DNA of 64,000 bases, from positions 186,001 through 250,000 of the forward strand of contig NZ_JABASV010000003.1 in assembly GCF_016107625.1 (NCBI RefSeq), given 5' to 3'. Position 1 is the stretch's first letter. Every line of letters starts with the position of its first letter. The notes under the pieces are model-generated. The model was not told where the DNA came from, did no database searches, and was given only the letters and a program-made list of their open reading frames with translations. Source of the stretch: Vreelandella alkaliphila (GTDB lineage Bacteria; Pseudomonadota; Gammaproteobacteria; Pseudomonadales; Halomonadaceae). Made by a program: the position numbers and the translations under genes. Below are positions 52,679-61,208 of this stretch, one piece after another.

Positions 52679-54334
52679 ATGTCACATGTTACTAATAATA
52701 ACTTCGATTATATTGTGATCGGCGCAGGCACCGCAGGGTGCCTGATGGCTAACAGACTCAGTGCTAACCCAAGTAATAAGGTGTTGCTAATTGAAGCAGG
52801 CGGGCCGGATAACTACCACTGGATTCATATTCCGGTGGGCTATCTTTACTGCATCAACAACCCGCGCACTGACTGGCTGTTTCGTACCGAGCCTGACAAA
52901 GGGCTCAATGGTCGCTCACTGATTTATCCCCGGGGTAAAACGCTAGGTGGCTGCTCCAGCATTAATGGCATGCTTTATCTGCGTGGTCAGGCACGGGATT
53001 ACGATCACTGGGCCGAGTTGACCGGCGATGACGCCTGGCGGTGGGAGAACTGCTTGCCAGATTTTATGAAACACGAAGACCATCACCGTTTGGATGAAGG
53101 CGGTGATGGCGATGCCGATCATCGCCGTTACCATGGCCATGGTGGCGAATGGCGGATCGAAAAACAGCGCTTAAGCTGGCAAGTATTAGATGATTTCGCC
53201 GAGGCGGCGGTGCAAGCGGGTATTCCGCGCACTGATGATTTCAATCGTGGTGATAACGAAGGCGTTAACTATTTTGAAGTCAACCAGCGCAATGGCTGGC
53301 GCTGGAATACTTCTAAAGCGTTTTTGCGGCCGATCAAGCAACGCACCAACCTAACGATTTGGCACTCTACCCACGTCAATCGTCTGCTATTTGAACCGCA
53401 AGATGGCCAACCGCGCTGCGTAGGCGCAGAGCTTTTGCGTGAAGGCAAAACGATCAACGTGACAGCCAATAAAGAAGTGGTGTTGAGCGCAGGGGCAATA
53501 GGCTCGCCACAGATTCTGCAGCTTTCCGGTATTGGCGCGCCCGAGCTATTACAACAGCACGGTATTGATGTGGTGGCAGCGCTACCTGGCGTAGGCGAAA
53601 ACTTGCAGGACCACTTGCAGATTCGCTCTGTCTATAAAGTGAAAGGGGCAAAAACGCTTAATACCATGGCCAGTACTCTACTGGGTAAAGCCAAGATTGG
53701 TTTGGAGTACGTGTTGAAACGTAGGGGGCCGATGAGTATGGCGCCTTCTCAGTTATGTATCTTTACGCGCAGTTCTGACGAGTATCAGCACGCCAACATC
53801 GAGTACCACGTACAGCCATTAAGCCTTGACGCGTTTGGCCAGCCACTGCATGGGTTTCCTGCGATTACCGCCAGTGTCTGCAATCTTAACCCCACAAGCC
53901 GTGGCTCGGTAAGGATCAAAAACCGTGATCCACAAACGGCGCCCGCCATTGAGCCTAACTACCTGAGCACGCAAGAAGACCGCAAGGTGGCGGCAGACTC
54001 ATTACGGGTTACGCGGCGGATTGCCGAGCAGCAGGCATTCGCTAAGTATCAGCCAGAAGAGTTTAAGCCTGGGTTGCAGTATCAAAGCGACGAAGAGCTG
54101 GCCAAATTGGCGGGCGATATTGGTACCACGATCTTTCACCCCGTTGGGACGGCGAAAATGGGCCGCGATGACGACCCGGGGGCCGTGGTGGATTCGAAGC
54201 TGCGTGTTAAGGGCGTGAGCGGCCTGCGAGTTGTGGACGCCAGCATTATGCCGACCATTACCAGCGGTAATACCAACTCACCTATCTTAATGATTGCTGA
54301 GAAAGCAGCAGGGTGGATGGTGTCCGCGGACTAG
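52679..54334 (+). CDS. GMC-family FAD alcohol dehydrogenase (probable 3-hydroxypropionate dehydrogenase, DddA-like)
   Basis: 551 residues. The FAD motif is YIVIGAGTAGCLMANRLS (residues about 10-27). GMC signature 1 is PRGKTLGGCSSINGMLYLRG; signature 2 is GAIGSPQILQLSGIG. The catalytic His pair region is FHPVGTAKMG near 480 and NTNSPILMIAEKAA at the end. The protein resembles choline dehydrogenase (BetA) and AlkJ. Pairing with a malonate-semialdehyde dehydrogenase and a LysR regulator, and no betB or betI, points to 3-hydroxypropionate oxidation to malonate semialdehyde as for DddA. Other short-chain alcohols are possible. Confidence 0.85.
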   Translation: MSHVTNNNFDYIVIGAGTAGCLMANRLSANPSNKVLLIEAGGPDNYHWIHIPVGYLYCINNPRTDWLFRTEPDKGLNGRSLIYPRGKTLGGCSSINGMLYLRGQARDYDHWAELTGDDAWRWENCLPDFMKHEDHHRLDEGGDGDADHRRYHGHGGEWRIEKQRLSWQVLDDFAEAAVQAGIPRTDDFNRGDNEGVNYFEVNQRNGWRWNTSKAFLRPIKQRTNLTIWHSTHVNRLLFEPQDGQPRCVGAELLREGKTINVTANKEVVLSAGAIGSPQILQLSGIGAPELLQQHGIDVVAALPGVGENLQDHLQIRSVYKVKGAKTLNTMASTLLGKAKIGLEYVLKRRGPMSMAPSQLCIFTRSSDEYQHANIEYHVQPLSLDAFGQPLHGFPAITASVCNLNPTSRGSVRIKNRDPQTAPAIEPNYLSTQEDRKVAADSLRVTRRIAEQQAFAKYQPEEFKPGLQYQSDEELAKLAGDIGTTIFHPVGTAKMGRDDDPGAVVDSKLRVKGVSGLRVVDASIMPTITSGNTNSPILMIAEKAAGWMVSAD

Positions 54335-54536
54335 TCATCACCCTGACATTTTTTTTAACTATAGTATTGACGTGCGGCTAAGTTAAGCGCATGCTGAATG
54401 CAGTTGGTTAGCAAGTCGAACGTTGTCAGCAGTATCGAAACGCCCAAGCGTTTAGTCTGGTGAAAGTTTCTTGTTCTACCCACTGCAACTCGGGTATTAC
54501 CCGGCTCTACATCAAGCTACATCGAGGATTTCGATC

Positions 54537-54740
54537 ATGGCAACTGGTACCGTTAAGTGGTTTAACGACACTAAAGGCTTCGGCTTCATTTCTCCGGACG
54601 ACAATGGCGACGACCTGTTCGCGCATTTCTCTGAAATTCAAGCTGACGGCTTCAAAACTCTGCAAGACGGTCAGAAGGTTTCCTTCGACGTTACTCAGGG
54701 TAAAAAAGGCCTTCAGGCTTCTAACATCAAAGTTCTTTAA
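54537..54740 (+). CDS. Cold-shock protein (CspA family)
   Basis: A 67-residue single cold-shock domain. RNP1 is [10 protein letters not shown] and RNP2 is [23 protein letters not shown] is the classical start. It binds single-stranded RNA and DNA as a chaperone. ATG 54537 has GAGGA upstream. A leader of up to about 160 bases precedes it (TTGACG at 54367 may be a -35), as is common for csp genes. It ends at a strong terminator. Confidence 0.95.
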   Translation: MATGTVKWFNDTKGFGFISPDDNGDDLFAHFSEIQADGFKTLQDGQKVSFDVTQGKKGLQASNIKVL

Positions 54741-54785
54741 TTAGAAACGATGATGTTCGCTGTTAGCGCGTAACGCTAATATGCT

Positions 54786-54813
54786 AAAAAACCCCGCGAA
54801 AGCGGGGTTTTTT
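54786..54813 (+). terminator. Rho-independent terminator after the cold-shock gene
   Basis: AAAAAACCCCGC / GCGGGGTTTTTT with a GAAA tetraloop: a textbook terminator. Confidence 0.95.
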
Positions 54814-54839
54814 CGTTTTTATCTAATCGGTATCCTGTT

Positions 54840-54923
54840 CACGCCTCACGCCTCACGCCTCACGCCTCACGCCTCACGCCTCACGCCTCACGCCTCACGC
54901 CTCACGCCTCACGCCTCACGCCT
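54840..54923 (+). repeat. Twelve perfect tandem copies of heptamer CACGCCT
   Basis: 84 bases made of twelve uninterrupted CACGCCT units, located between the csp terminator and the SLC13/RCK transporter, about 90 bases before that gene's start. No reading frame crosses it. Exact repeats of this length usually vary in copy number. Confidence 0.97.
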
Positions 54924-55013
54924 ATATTCTTTTTTGTTCTTACTGTGTTTCTAAAAATAACTTTTTAGAATATCTTCGAGGCGGCACAATGCTCCTAAGA
55001 TTTTAGGTTAGGG

Positions 55014-56792
55014 ATGCAGGATATGTCGCTGGATGCTTGGATAGCCGTGGGGGTAGTGCTGACTATCTTCCCGTTAATGACACTGTCTCGACTGGGGCCA
55101 GACATTATTCTGCTTGGTGCCGTCGTGGTGTTAATGACCTTGGGGGTCATTGACCCGCAGCAGGCGCTGGGCGGTTTTTCTAACAGTGGCTTGTTTACCG
55201 TGGCCTTCATGTATGTGTTGGTTGCCAGTATTCGTGAAACGGGTGGTATTGACCTGATTATTCGCTATGTACTGGGTCGTCCTAGCAGTGAGCGGGGTGC
55301 ACTTGTTCGGCTGCTGTTACCCGTGGCATCGCTGAGCGGTTTTCTCAATAACACGCCCGTAGTGGCTACCTACATCCCTGCTGTAATGAGTTGGAGTCGA
55401 CGACTAAGGCTTTCTCCTCAACGGCTTTTAATGCCGCTCAGCTTTGCTTCCATTCTAGGCGGTACCATTACACTGTTTGGTACCAGTACTAACTTAGTTG
55501 TGCATGGTTTGCTAGTAGAGCGCTATCCCGCGCTTGAGATGGGGCTATTTGATTTAGCGTGGGTAGGTGTCCCTGTTGCGCTGGTGGGTCTTGCTTATCT
55601 TATCTTCTTAGGGCCACGCTTATTGCCCTCACGAGAGGGGATGTCAAAAGCGTTTGCTAACCCTCGCGAGTTTACTATCGAAATGGAAGTTGATCCTGCG
55701 GGGATACTGGTTGACCGTACGGTGGAAGAAGCTGGGTTACGCCACCTTCAAGAACTTTTTCTAGTCGAAATTGAGCGTGCAGGTAATGTGGTGAGTGTAG
55801 TGGGGCCAGGCGAGCAGCTAAAGGCAGGTGACCGACTCGTTTTTGTGGGCACCTCGGACGCCGCTGTAGAGCTACAGCAGATTCGTGGACTCATTCCTTC
55901 TCGTGATGCGGCGTCGAGTTTGGAAAAAGAGTTTAAAGAGCGGCGCTTGGTTGAAGCGGTGGTATCGAACCAGTGTCAGTTTATTGGACAGCGGATTCGT
56001 GACGGCCGTTTTAGAACGCTGTATGGCGCTGCTGTATTAGCAATCTGTCGTGGTGGTGAGCGGGTAACCGGCAACTTAGGCCAAGTCCGTTTGCAACCTG
56101 CTGATGTGCTGCTGTTAGAAGCACGCCCTCCGTTCATTGAGCGCCACCGCCAATCGAAAGACTTTCTTTTAATTAGTGAGTTGAACGGTTCAGCGCGGCC
56201 TGTTCATGAAAAAGCCCCGCTGGCATGGGCGATTTTGTTGGGGGCGGTGCTGTTGGCGGCATTAGGTGTCTTAAGTATGCTCAATGCTGCCATGTTGGGC
56301 GCGGCGCTAGCGTTATTAACCGGTTGTTGTTCCGTGGGGGCTGCTAAGCGTGGCCTGGATACGCAAGTGTTGCTGACCATTGCAGCATCTTTCGGGGTAG
56401 GGGCTGCGCTGCAAACATCCGGCGCGGCGGATTTCCTGGCGGGCAGTGTTCTATCGTTGGTGGCGGGTAACCCGCTGTTGCTATTAATTGCCACTTATTG
56501 CGTCGTGGCAATGTTAACCGAGTTGGTGACCAATAATGCTGCTGCGGTGATCATTTTTCCGGTGGTCATGGCAGCAGCAGAAAGCCTGGGGGTTAACCCG
56601 ATGCCCTATGTGGTGGCGGTAATGTTTGCTGCCTCGGCGAGTTTTTTGACACCGATTGGTTATCAAACGAACCTTATGGTGCATGGCCCTGGCGGCTATC
56701 GGGTCAGTGATTTCTTGCGTGTTGGTGGTGGCTTAAACCTATTGACGGGGGCCATTGCCTTAACCCTTATTCCAATGGTTTGGCCGCTTTAA
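55014..56792 (+). CDS. SLC13-family permease with two RCK_C (TrkA-C) domains
   Basis: 592 residues. N-terminal helices carry GGFSNSGLFTVAFMYVLVASI and FLNNTPVVATYIPAVMSWSRR with GTSTNLVVHGLL. Two cytoplasmic TrkA-C domains lie at about 205-290 (VDRTVEEAGLRHLQELFLVEIERAGN, then GDRLVFVGT) and 300-385 (FIGQRIRDGRFRTLYGAAVLAICRGGER). The second membrane half contains TELVTNNAAAVIIFPVVMAAAE and FLTPIGYQTNLMVHGPGGY. The layout matches Na+/sulfate-type symporters of marine bacteria; RCK_C domains usually sense ligands. Start ATG 55014 or ATG 55023. Confidence 0.88.
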   Translation: MQDMSLDAWIAVGVVLTIFPLMTLSRLGPDIILLGAVVVLMTLGVIDPQQALGGFSNSGLFTVAFMYVLVASIRETGGIDLIIRYVLGRPSSERGALVRLLLPVASLSGFLNNTPVVATYIPAVMSWSRRLRLSPQRLLMPLSFASILGGTITLFGTSTNLVVHGLLVERYPALEMGLFDLAWVGVPVALVGLAYLIFLGPRLLPSREGMSKAFANPREFTIEMEVDPAGILVDRTVEEAGLRHLQELFLVEIERAGNVVSVVGPGEQLKAGDRLVFVGTSDAAVELQQIRGLIPSRDAASSLEKEFKERRLVEAVVSNQCQFIGQRIRDGRFRTLYGAAVLAICRGGERVTGNLGQVRLQPADVLLLEARPPFIERHRQSKDFLLISELNGSARPVHEKAPLAWAILLGAVLLAALGVLSMLNAAMLGAALALLTGCCSVGAAKRGLDTQVLLTIAASFGVGAALQTSGAADFLAGSVLSLVAGNPLLLLIATYCVVAMLTELVTNNAAAVIIFPVVMAAAESLGVNPMPYVVAVMFAASASFLTPIGYQTNLMVHGPGGYRVSDFLRVGGGLNLLTGAIALTLIPMVWPL

Positions 56793-56865
56793 GCAGGCAA
56801 ATGACTCGCCCAACGCGTCACTTTACGCTAGGGTGGCGCTTTTAACGTCAGCAAGGAAAGAGCCC

Positions 56866-57531
56866 ATGACAGCCCCAGGCGAACTGATTATTGAACCGCA
56901 AAATGGTCAACCCGCCGATGCGTGCGTGTTTATTATTCACGGGTTGGGTGCCGATGGGCACGATTTCGAGCCGCTAGTGCCAGCCCTTACGCTACCGGAC
57001 TCAGCGCATGTGCGTTTTATTATGCCCCATGCGCCGCGCTTGCCGGTCACTATTAATGGCGGCATGGTGATGCCTGCGTGGTACGACATCCTCGCCATGG
57101 ACTTAGGGCGTCGGGTAGATGAAGTGCAGCTGAAAACATCTGCTGAACGTATCCAGGCGCTGATTGAAGAACAGATTGATCAAGGGATCGACAGTCGTCG
57201 TATTATCGTAGCGGGTTTTTCCCAAGGTGGCGCAGTCGCTTATCAGGCGGCACTCTCGTTCCCTCAGCCTCTTGGCGGACTGTTGGCAATGTCGACCTAT
57301 TTTGCGACGGCCGATAGCATCGATTTAGCTGACTCCAATCGTGAGATACCCATCGAAGTGCATCATGGGAATTTCGACCCCATCGTTCCTGAGACTCTGG
57401 GTCGCAGTGGTGTCGAACGCCTAAAAGAAATGGGCTACACGGTTAATTATCGCCAGTATCCGATGGCGCATGCGCTATGCCCGCAGCAGGTAAATGATAT
57501 TGGTAAGTGGCTGAGCGAGCGGTTGGGCTAA
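56866..57531 (+). CDS. Carboxylesterase/phospholipase-family alpha/beta hydrolase
   Basis: 221 residues. The catalytic triad is readable: Ser in GFSQGGAVAYQ (residues about 123-128), Asp in GNFDPIVP and His in YPMAHALCPQ. The oxyanion region is FIIHGLGADGHDFEP. It belongs to the abhydrolase_2 group (EstB/acyl-protein-thioesterase-like), acting on short esters. Start ATG 56866 with AAGGAAAG. The stop TAA is followed at once by the GTG start of the YihY gene, so the two are co-translated. Confidence 0.9.
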   Translation: MTAPGELIIEPQNGQPADACVFIIHGLGADGHDFEPLVPALTLPDSAHVRFIMPHAPRLPVTINGGMVMPAWYDILAMDLGRRVDEVQLKTSAERIQALIEEQIDQGIDSRRIIVAGFSQGGAVAYQAALSFPQPLGGLLAMSTYFATADSIDLADSNREIPIEVHHGNFDPIVPETLGRSGVERLKEMGYTVNYRQYPMAHALCPQQVNDIGKWLSERLG

Positions 57532-58527
57532 GTGGGTAAGCAGTACCGAGGTCGTAGAGCTGGCGTACCTGGTGATATCCCTCGTGAGGGGTGGCTCGAT
57601 ATTATTTGGCGTGTAGTGCGTGCTGCACGTCGGGACCGGATTACTATCTTTGCCGCGGGCATCGCTTTTTATGCCCTGCTGGCGCTATTTCCGACCATTG
57701 CCGCCGTTATTTCTCTTTGGGGTTTGCTGTTTGATCCTATTGAGGCAGGTCGTCAGCTTTACGAAATTAGCCGCTTTATGCCACCGGATGCGGCAAACTT
57801 GATTGATCAGCAGGCTCAAGAGGTGGTCGAGACGACGGAGTCTGGCAATGTGATGACAGCGCTTGCGGGGCTGTTAGTGGCCATGTACATCGCATCGAAA
57901 AGTGTTTCCGTGTTAGTGATTGGCTTAAACGTAGTGTATGGCGAACACGAAAAGCGCCCGTTATTGTTGCGTGGTGTCGTGCTGGTATCGTTGACCTTTG
58001 GCTTGATCATAATGACGCTAGTGTCACTGGGGTTTATCGCCATTGTGCCGATAGTGGTGGATGCGCTGACGATTGAGCCACCGGTGGATAGTGTTTTGAA
58101 ATGGCTGCGTTGGCCCGCGCTGTTGTTACTGATGAGCGTGCTTATTGCTTTGCTGTATCGTTACGCGCCTTATCGACGTTCTGCCCAGTGGCGCTGGTTA
58201 AGCTATGGCACGCTGTTTGCCACCACTATGTGGTTACTAGGCTCAGGTGGCTTGTCGCTTTACGTACGGTACTTTTCTACCTTTAGTGAGCTGTATGGCT
58301 CTCTTGGTGCTGTTGTGGCGCTAATGCTGTGGTTTTGGCTGTCAGCGTTTGTGGTGCTGTTTGGTGCCGAACTCAACTGCGAAATGGAGCGCCAGACCTG
58401 CAACGACACAACGGTGGGAGCTGCTCGCTCACTTGGCGAGCGTCAGGCATTTGCTGCCGACACGGTGGGTGTTGAAAATCCCTGGAATAGCGAAAATGTT
58501 GATACGCGACACGAGCCGCGAGATTAA
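57532..58527 (+). CDS. YihY/BrkB-family inner-membrane protein
   Basis: 331 residues with six hydrophobic helices. The family start GIAFYALLALFPTIAAVISLWGLLFDP and the LYGSLGAVVALMLWFWLSAFVVLFGAELNCEMER end segment are clear. Function is unknown in general (once mis-called RNase BN). GTG start directly abuts the esterase stop. The C-terminal tail of about 45 residues is polar and cytoplasmic. Confidence 0.9.
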   Translation: MGKQYRGRRAGVPGDIPREGWLDIIWRVVRAARRDRITIFAAGIAFYALLALFPTIAAVISLWGLLFDPIEAGRQLYEISRFMPPDAANLIDQQAQEVVETTESGNVMTALAGLLVAMYIASKSVSVLVIGLNVVYGEHEKRPLLLRGVVLVSLTFGLIIMTLVSLGFIAIVPIVVDALTIEPPVDSVLKWLRWPALLLLMSVLIALLYRYAPYRRSAQWRWLSYGTLFATTMWLLGSGGLSLYVRYFSTFSELYGSLGAVVALMLWFWLSAFVVLFGAELNCEMERQTCNDTTVGAARSLGERQAFAADTVGVENPWNSENVDTRHEPRD

Positions 58528-58545
58528 TGAACTTGTAAATAATAG

Positions 58546-58592
58546 CCACTAAACAACACCGCCCAGCAAAGCTGGGCGGTGTTGTTTAGTGG
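58546..58592. terminator. Perfect 22-bp hairpin between convergent genes
   Basis: Arms of 22 bases (core ACACCGCCCAGC / GCTGGGCGGTGT) pair without mismatch around an AAA loop. It sits 19 bases after the YihY stop and 34 before the end of the PhoH gene, so it probably ends both transcripts, although the U-run is broken (GTTGTTTAG). Confidence 0.8.
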
Positions 58593-58625
58593 AAGTGTGA
58601 ATCGGTAGGGTTTTTGCGGCAAACG

Positions 58626-60035
58626 TTACAACAGCTCTTCGGCAGCCAGTGCCAAGCGTGAACGTTCAACGCTTTTCAGGGTAATGTGTCCAGCATGGGG
58701 CCAATCCCTAAATCGTTCTACAACAGCAGCCATGCCACAGGTGTTGGCGGTGAGGTAGGGCGTGTCGATCTGGCCAACGTTGCCTAAACAGACAATTTTG
58801 GTATTTCGGCCCGCTCGGGTTACCAATGATTTAAGCTGTTTGGGGGTGAAGTTTTGCGCCTCGTCAATAATCAAGAACGTATCGTTTAAGGTGCGCCCAC
58901 GCATGAAGCTCGGTGCGCGAATCTGTACCCTGGAGCCAATTAACTGCCGAGTAGCACCATTATCCCAGCTAGATTCCCCTTCTTCGTTACGCAATAGGTT
59001 GTCCATATTGTCGTGGAAGGCGCCCATCCACGGTGACATTTTCTCCTCTTCGGTTCCCGGTAAGAAACCGATATCTTCACCCATGGGTATTGGCGCACGG
59101 GTAAACACAATGCGCTCAAATAGTTTGGCGTCCAGTGTTTGCTGGAACGCTGCAGCGAGTGTCATAAAGGTTTTGCCGGTGCCTGCATTACCAGCAATGG
59201 TGACCAGATCAATGTCCGGGTCCATCAGTAGGTTGAGGGTGAAGTTTTGGCGACTGTCGTGGGCATGAACGCCCCATACGCCCGCATGGTGACGATAGTT
59301 GGTAAGTAGCTGTAGTCGGGCAGATGACGGTGAAAGCTCACGGACAATGGCTTCAAACTCAGCGCCATTTTCACTATCGGATACCAGCATGCCGACATGC
59401 CAATGGCGAGGCATGTTGCCACTTAGCTGATAAAAGGTGTGGTGGTCGACACGTTCAACGGTGACCTCGACATTGAGCGCTTCCCACAGCGAAGCACCAT
59501 CCTGTCCGGCAGTGGCGTAAACCTGTGCGCCTTCAATCATGGCATCGCTGTCAGAATAGGCGCGATCATTCAGGTAATCTTCCACCGGCACTTTTAGCGC
59601 GGCAGCTTTCACCCTCAGGTTGATATCTTTAGTGATCAGTATGACGGAAGCATCCGGACGCTCATCGCGCAACCGGCAAGTTTCCGCCAGAATGCGGTTG
59701 TCGGGGTTGTCATCAAGGGAGTCGAAGGGTTTAAGGTCGTTGTAGCACAAAAAATGTAGGCGGCCCGATTCACCACTGATGCGGGGAATAGGAATGCCTT
59801 TCTGGATTTCGTCGAAGGTGACCTGATTGGTTAAGTCGGAAAGCGTGCGGCTAATTTGCCGCGCTGTGCGGGCAATCTCTCTGATGCCGTTTTTATGCTT
59901 GTCTAGCTCCTCGAGTACAGTCATGGGGATAACGACGTCGTGCTCATCAAAATGGTAGAGCGCGGCGGGGTCGTGGATAAGGACATTCGTGTCTAGGACA
60001 TACAGCCTAGTCGCTTTCTTATCGAGTCGTACCAT
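58626..60035 (-). CDS. PIN-PhoH family ATPase (PhoH2-type)
   Basis: 469 residues. An N-terminal PIN nuclease domain (about 10-150) has the acidic residues in LDTNVLIHDP, EELDKHK and DNRILAE. The C-terminal PhoH ATPase domain (about 250-465) has Walker A AGNAGTGKTFMTL and Walker B FLIIDEAQNFTPKQ. PhoH2-type proteins act as sequence-specific RNA helicase-ribonucleases; in some bacteria they belong to toxin-antitoxin systems, but no small antitoxin ORF is evident here. It is monocistronic. Confidence 0.9.
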   Translation of the reverse strand: MVRLDKKATRLYVLDTNVLIHDPAALYHFDEHDVVIPMTVLEELDKHKNGIREIARTARQISRTLSDLTNQVTFDEIQKGIPIPRISGESGRLHFLCYNDLKPFDSLDDNPDNRILAETCRLRDERPDASVILITKDINLRVKAAALKVPVEDYLNDRAYSDSDAMIEGAQVYATAGQDGASLWEALNVEVTVERVDHHTFYQLSGNMPRHWHVGMLVSDSENGAEFEAIVRELSPSSARLQLLTNYRHHAGVWGVHAHDSRQNFTLNLLMDPDIDLVTIAGNAGTGKTFMTLAAAFQQTLDAKLFERIVFTRAPIPMGEDIGFLPGTEEEKMSPWMGAFHDNMDNLLRNEEGESSWDNGATRQLIGSRVQIRAPSFMRGRTLNDTFLIIDEAQNFTPKQLKSLVTRAGRNTKIVCLGNVGQIDTPYLTANTCGMAAVVERFRDWPHAGHITLKSVERSRLALAAEELL

Positions 60036-60231
60036 CGTGGAAACTACTCCTTAGTTGACGGCAACATCGACACTGGCAGATGCACTTTACGCTTAGATGA
60101 CACTCACCTGTGCCGGTTCTCTAGCGTGTCCTTTTGATCTCCTTATGTAGCACTTTTTTACAAGTTCCTTAAAAGAGTGGAAGGCATAAGCAATTTTTTC
60201 CAATGCTCTATTTCAACGCTATTACAAAGCA

Positions 60232-61101
60232 TCAACGGGTAGTGCCTAAAAAGCGTGACACTTTCGTTAGCAGCGCGGTGGCGACTACGCCCAGGCTTTC
60301 ACCCTCTACGTAGCGATAATAGTGACTGTCCAGGGCGAGATCATGATTTAACGCGCAAAGCTGATGGCTTTCTATGGCTTCTTTCACCAATGGGTAGGGT
60401 AGTAGTGCCCAGCCAGTGCCATTGATAGCGGCATCGCGAATGACCTCGAACATGGTCAGCCCGAGGTAATTTGTCGAAAAAAGTGCCTCACTGACTAGCT
60501 TATCGCCCTGCTCATAGGTTAAGCACACCTGGGTATATTGGGCGAGATCATCGCGGGTAACGCTGGGCAAGCGGCTTAGCGGGTGCGACGTTGCCGCTAC
60601 TAGGCACATGCTCACCGGTGCAAGATTACTGGCATTTACGTCGGCACCTTCAGCGGTATACAACCCAAAGGCGATATCAACGGTTTGGCGAAGGACGAAC
60701 TGTGGGTGCTCTTGGGGAGGTAATAAATATACCGAGATGGCCGTAAGCGGATAGCGCTGCTTTAAATCGTGCATGACTTGTCGCCAAAATGCTTCGGGCA
60801 ACGCATCATCCCTGGCAATGCATAGCTGGCTTTCTACGCCTTGCAGGTGCTGTTGGCAGTGTTTTTTGATTCGGCTGGCACTTGTCAGCAGTCGGTAGCA
60901 GTCCGGCAGCACGCTTTCACCTACCGCAGTGAGCTGGAGGCTATTGCCTGAACGCTCGAACAGCACGACCCCAAGACTATCTTCCAAGGCATTCACTGTG
61001 GCACTTAGCGTGCTGCGCTTTATCCCTGTGTGTCGCGCGGCCGCCGCAAAGGAGCCATGTTCAGTAACGTCAATAAACGCCTGCACTTGTTCTGCGCGCA
61101 T
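60232..61101 (-). CDS. LysR-family transcriptional regulator
   Basis: 289 residues; HTH at about 3-60 (VTEHGSFAAAARHTGIKRSTLSATVNALEDSLGVVLFER), then a substrate-binding-type effector domain. KRSTLS replaces the common TQPAVS in the recognition helix. It diverges from the cation-diffusion-facilitator gene (107 bp apart), which it may control. The effector is unknown. Confidence 0.87.
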   Translation of the reverse strand: MRAEQVQAFIDVTEHGSFAAAARHTGIKRSTLSATVNALEDSLGVVLFERSGNSLQLTAVGESVLPDCYRLLTSASRIKKHCQQHLQGVESQLCIARDDALPEAFWRQVMHDLKQRYPLTAISVYLLPPQEHPQFVLRQTVDIAFGLYTAEGADVNASNLAPVSMCLVAATSHPLSRLPSVTRDDLAQYTQVCLTYEQGDKLVSEALFSTNYLGLTMFEVIRDAAINGTGWALLPYPLVKEAIESHQLCALNHDLALDSHYYRYVEGESLGVVATALLTKVSRFLGTTR

Positions 61102-61208
61102 GGGTTACTCCATTGAGAGCCAAGAAAGTTGGCGCTGAGCGATTGGTGAAACGTTAGTGTACTCACTATGATGCGTTGGGTTTAACATACTTTACTGGAG
61201 TATTTCGC

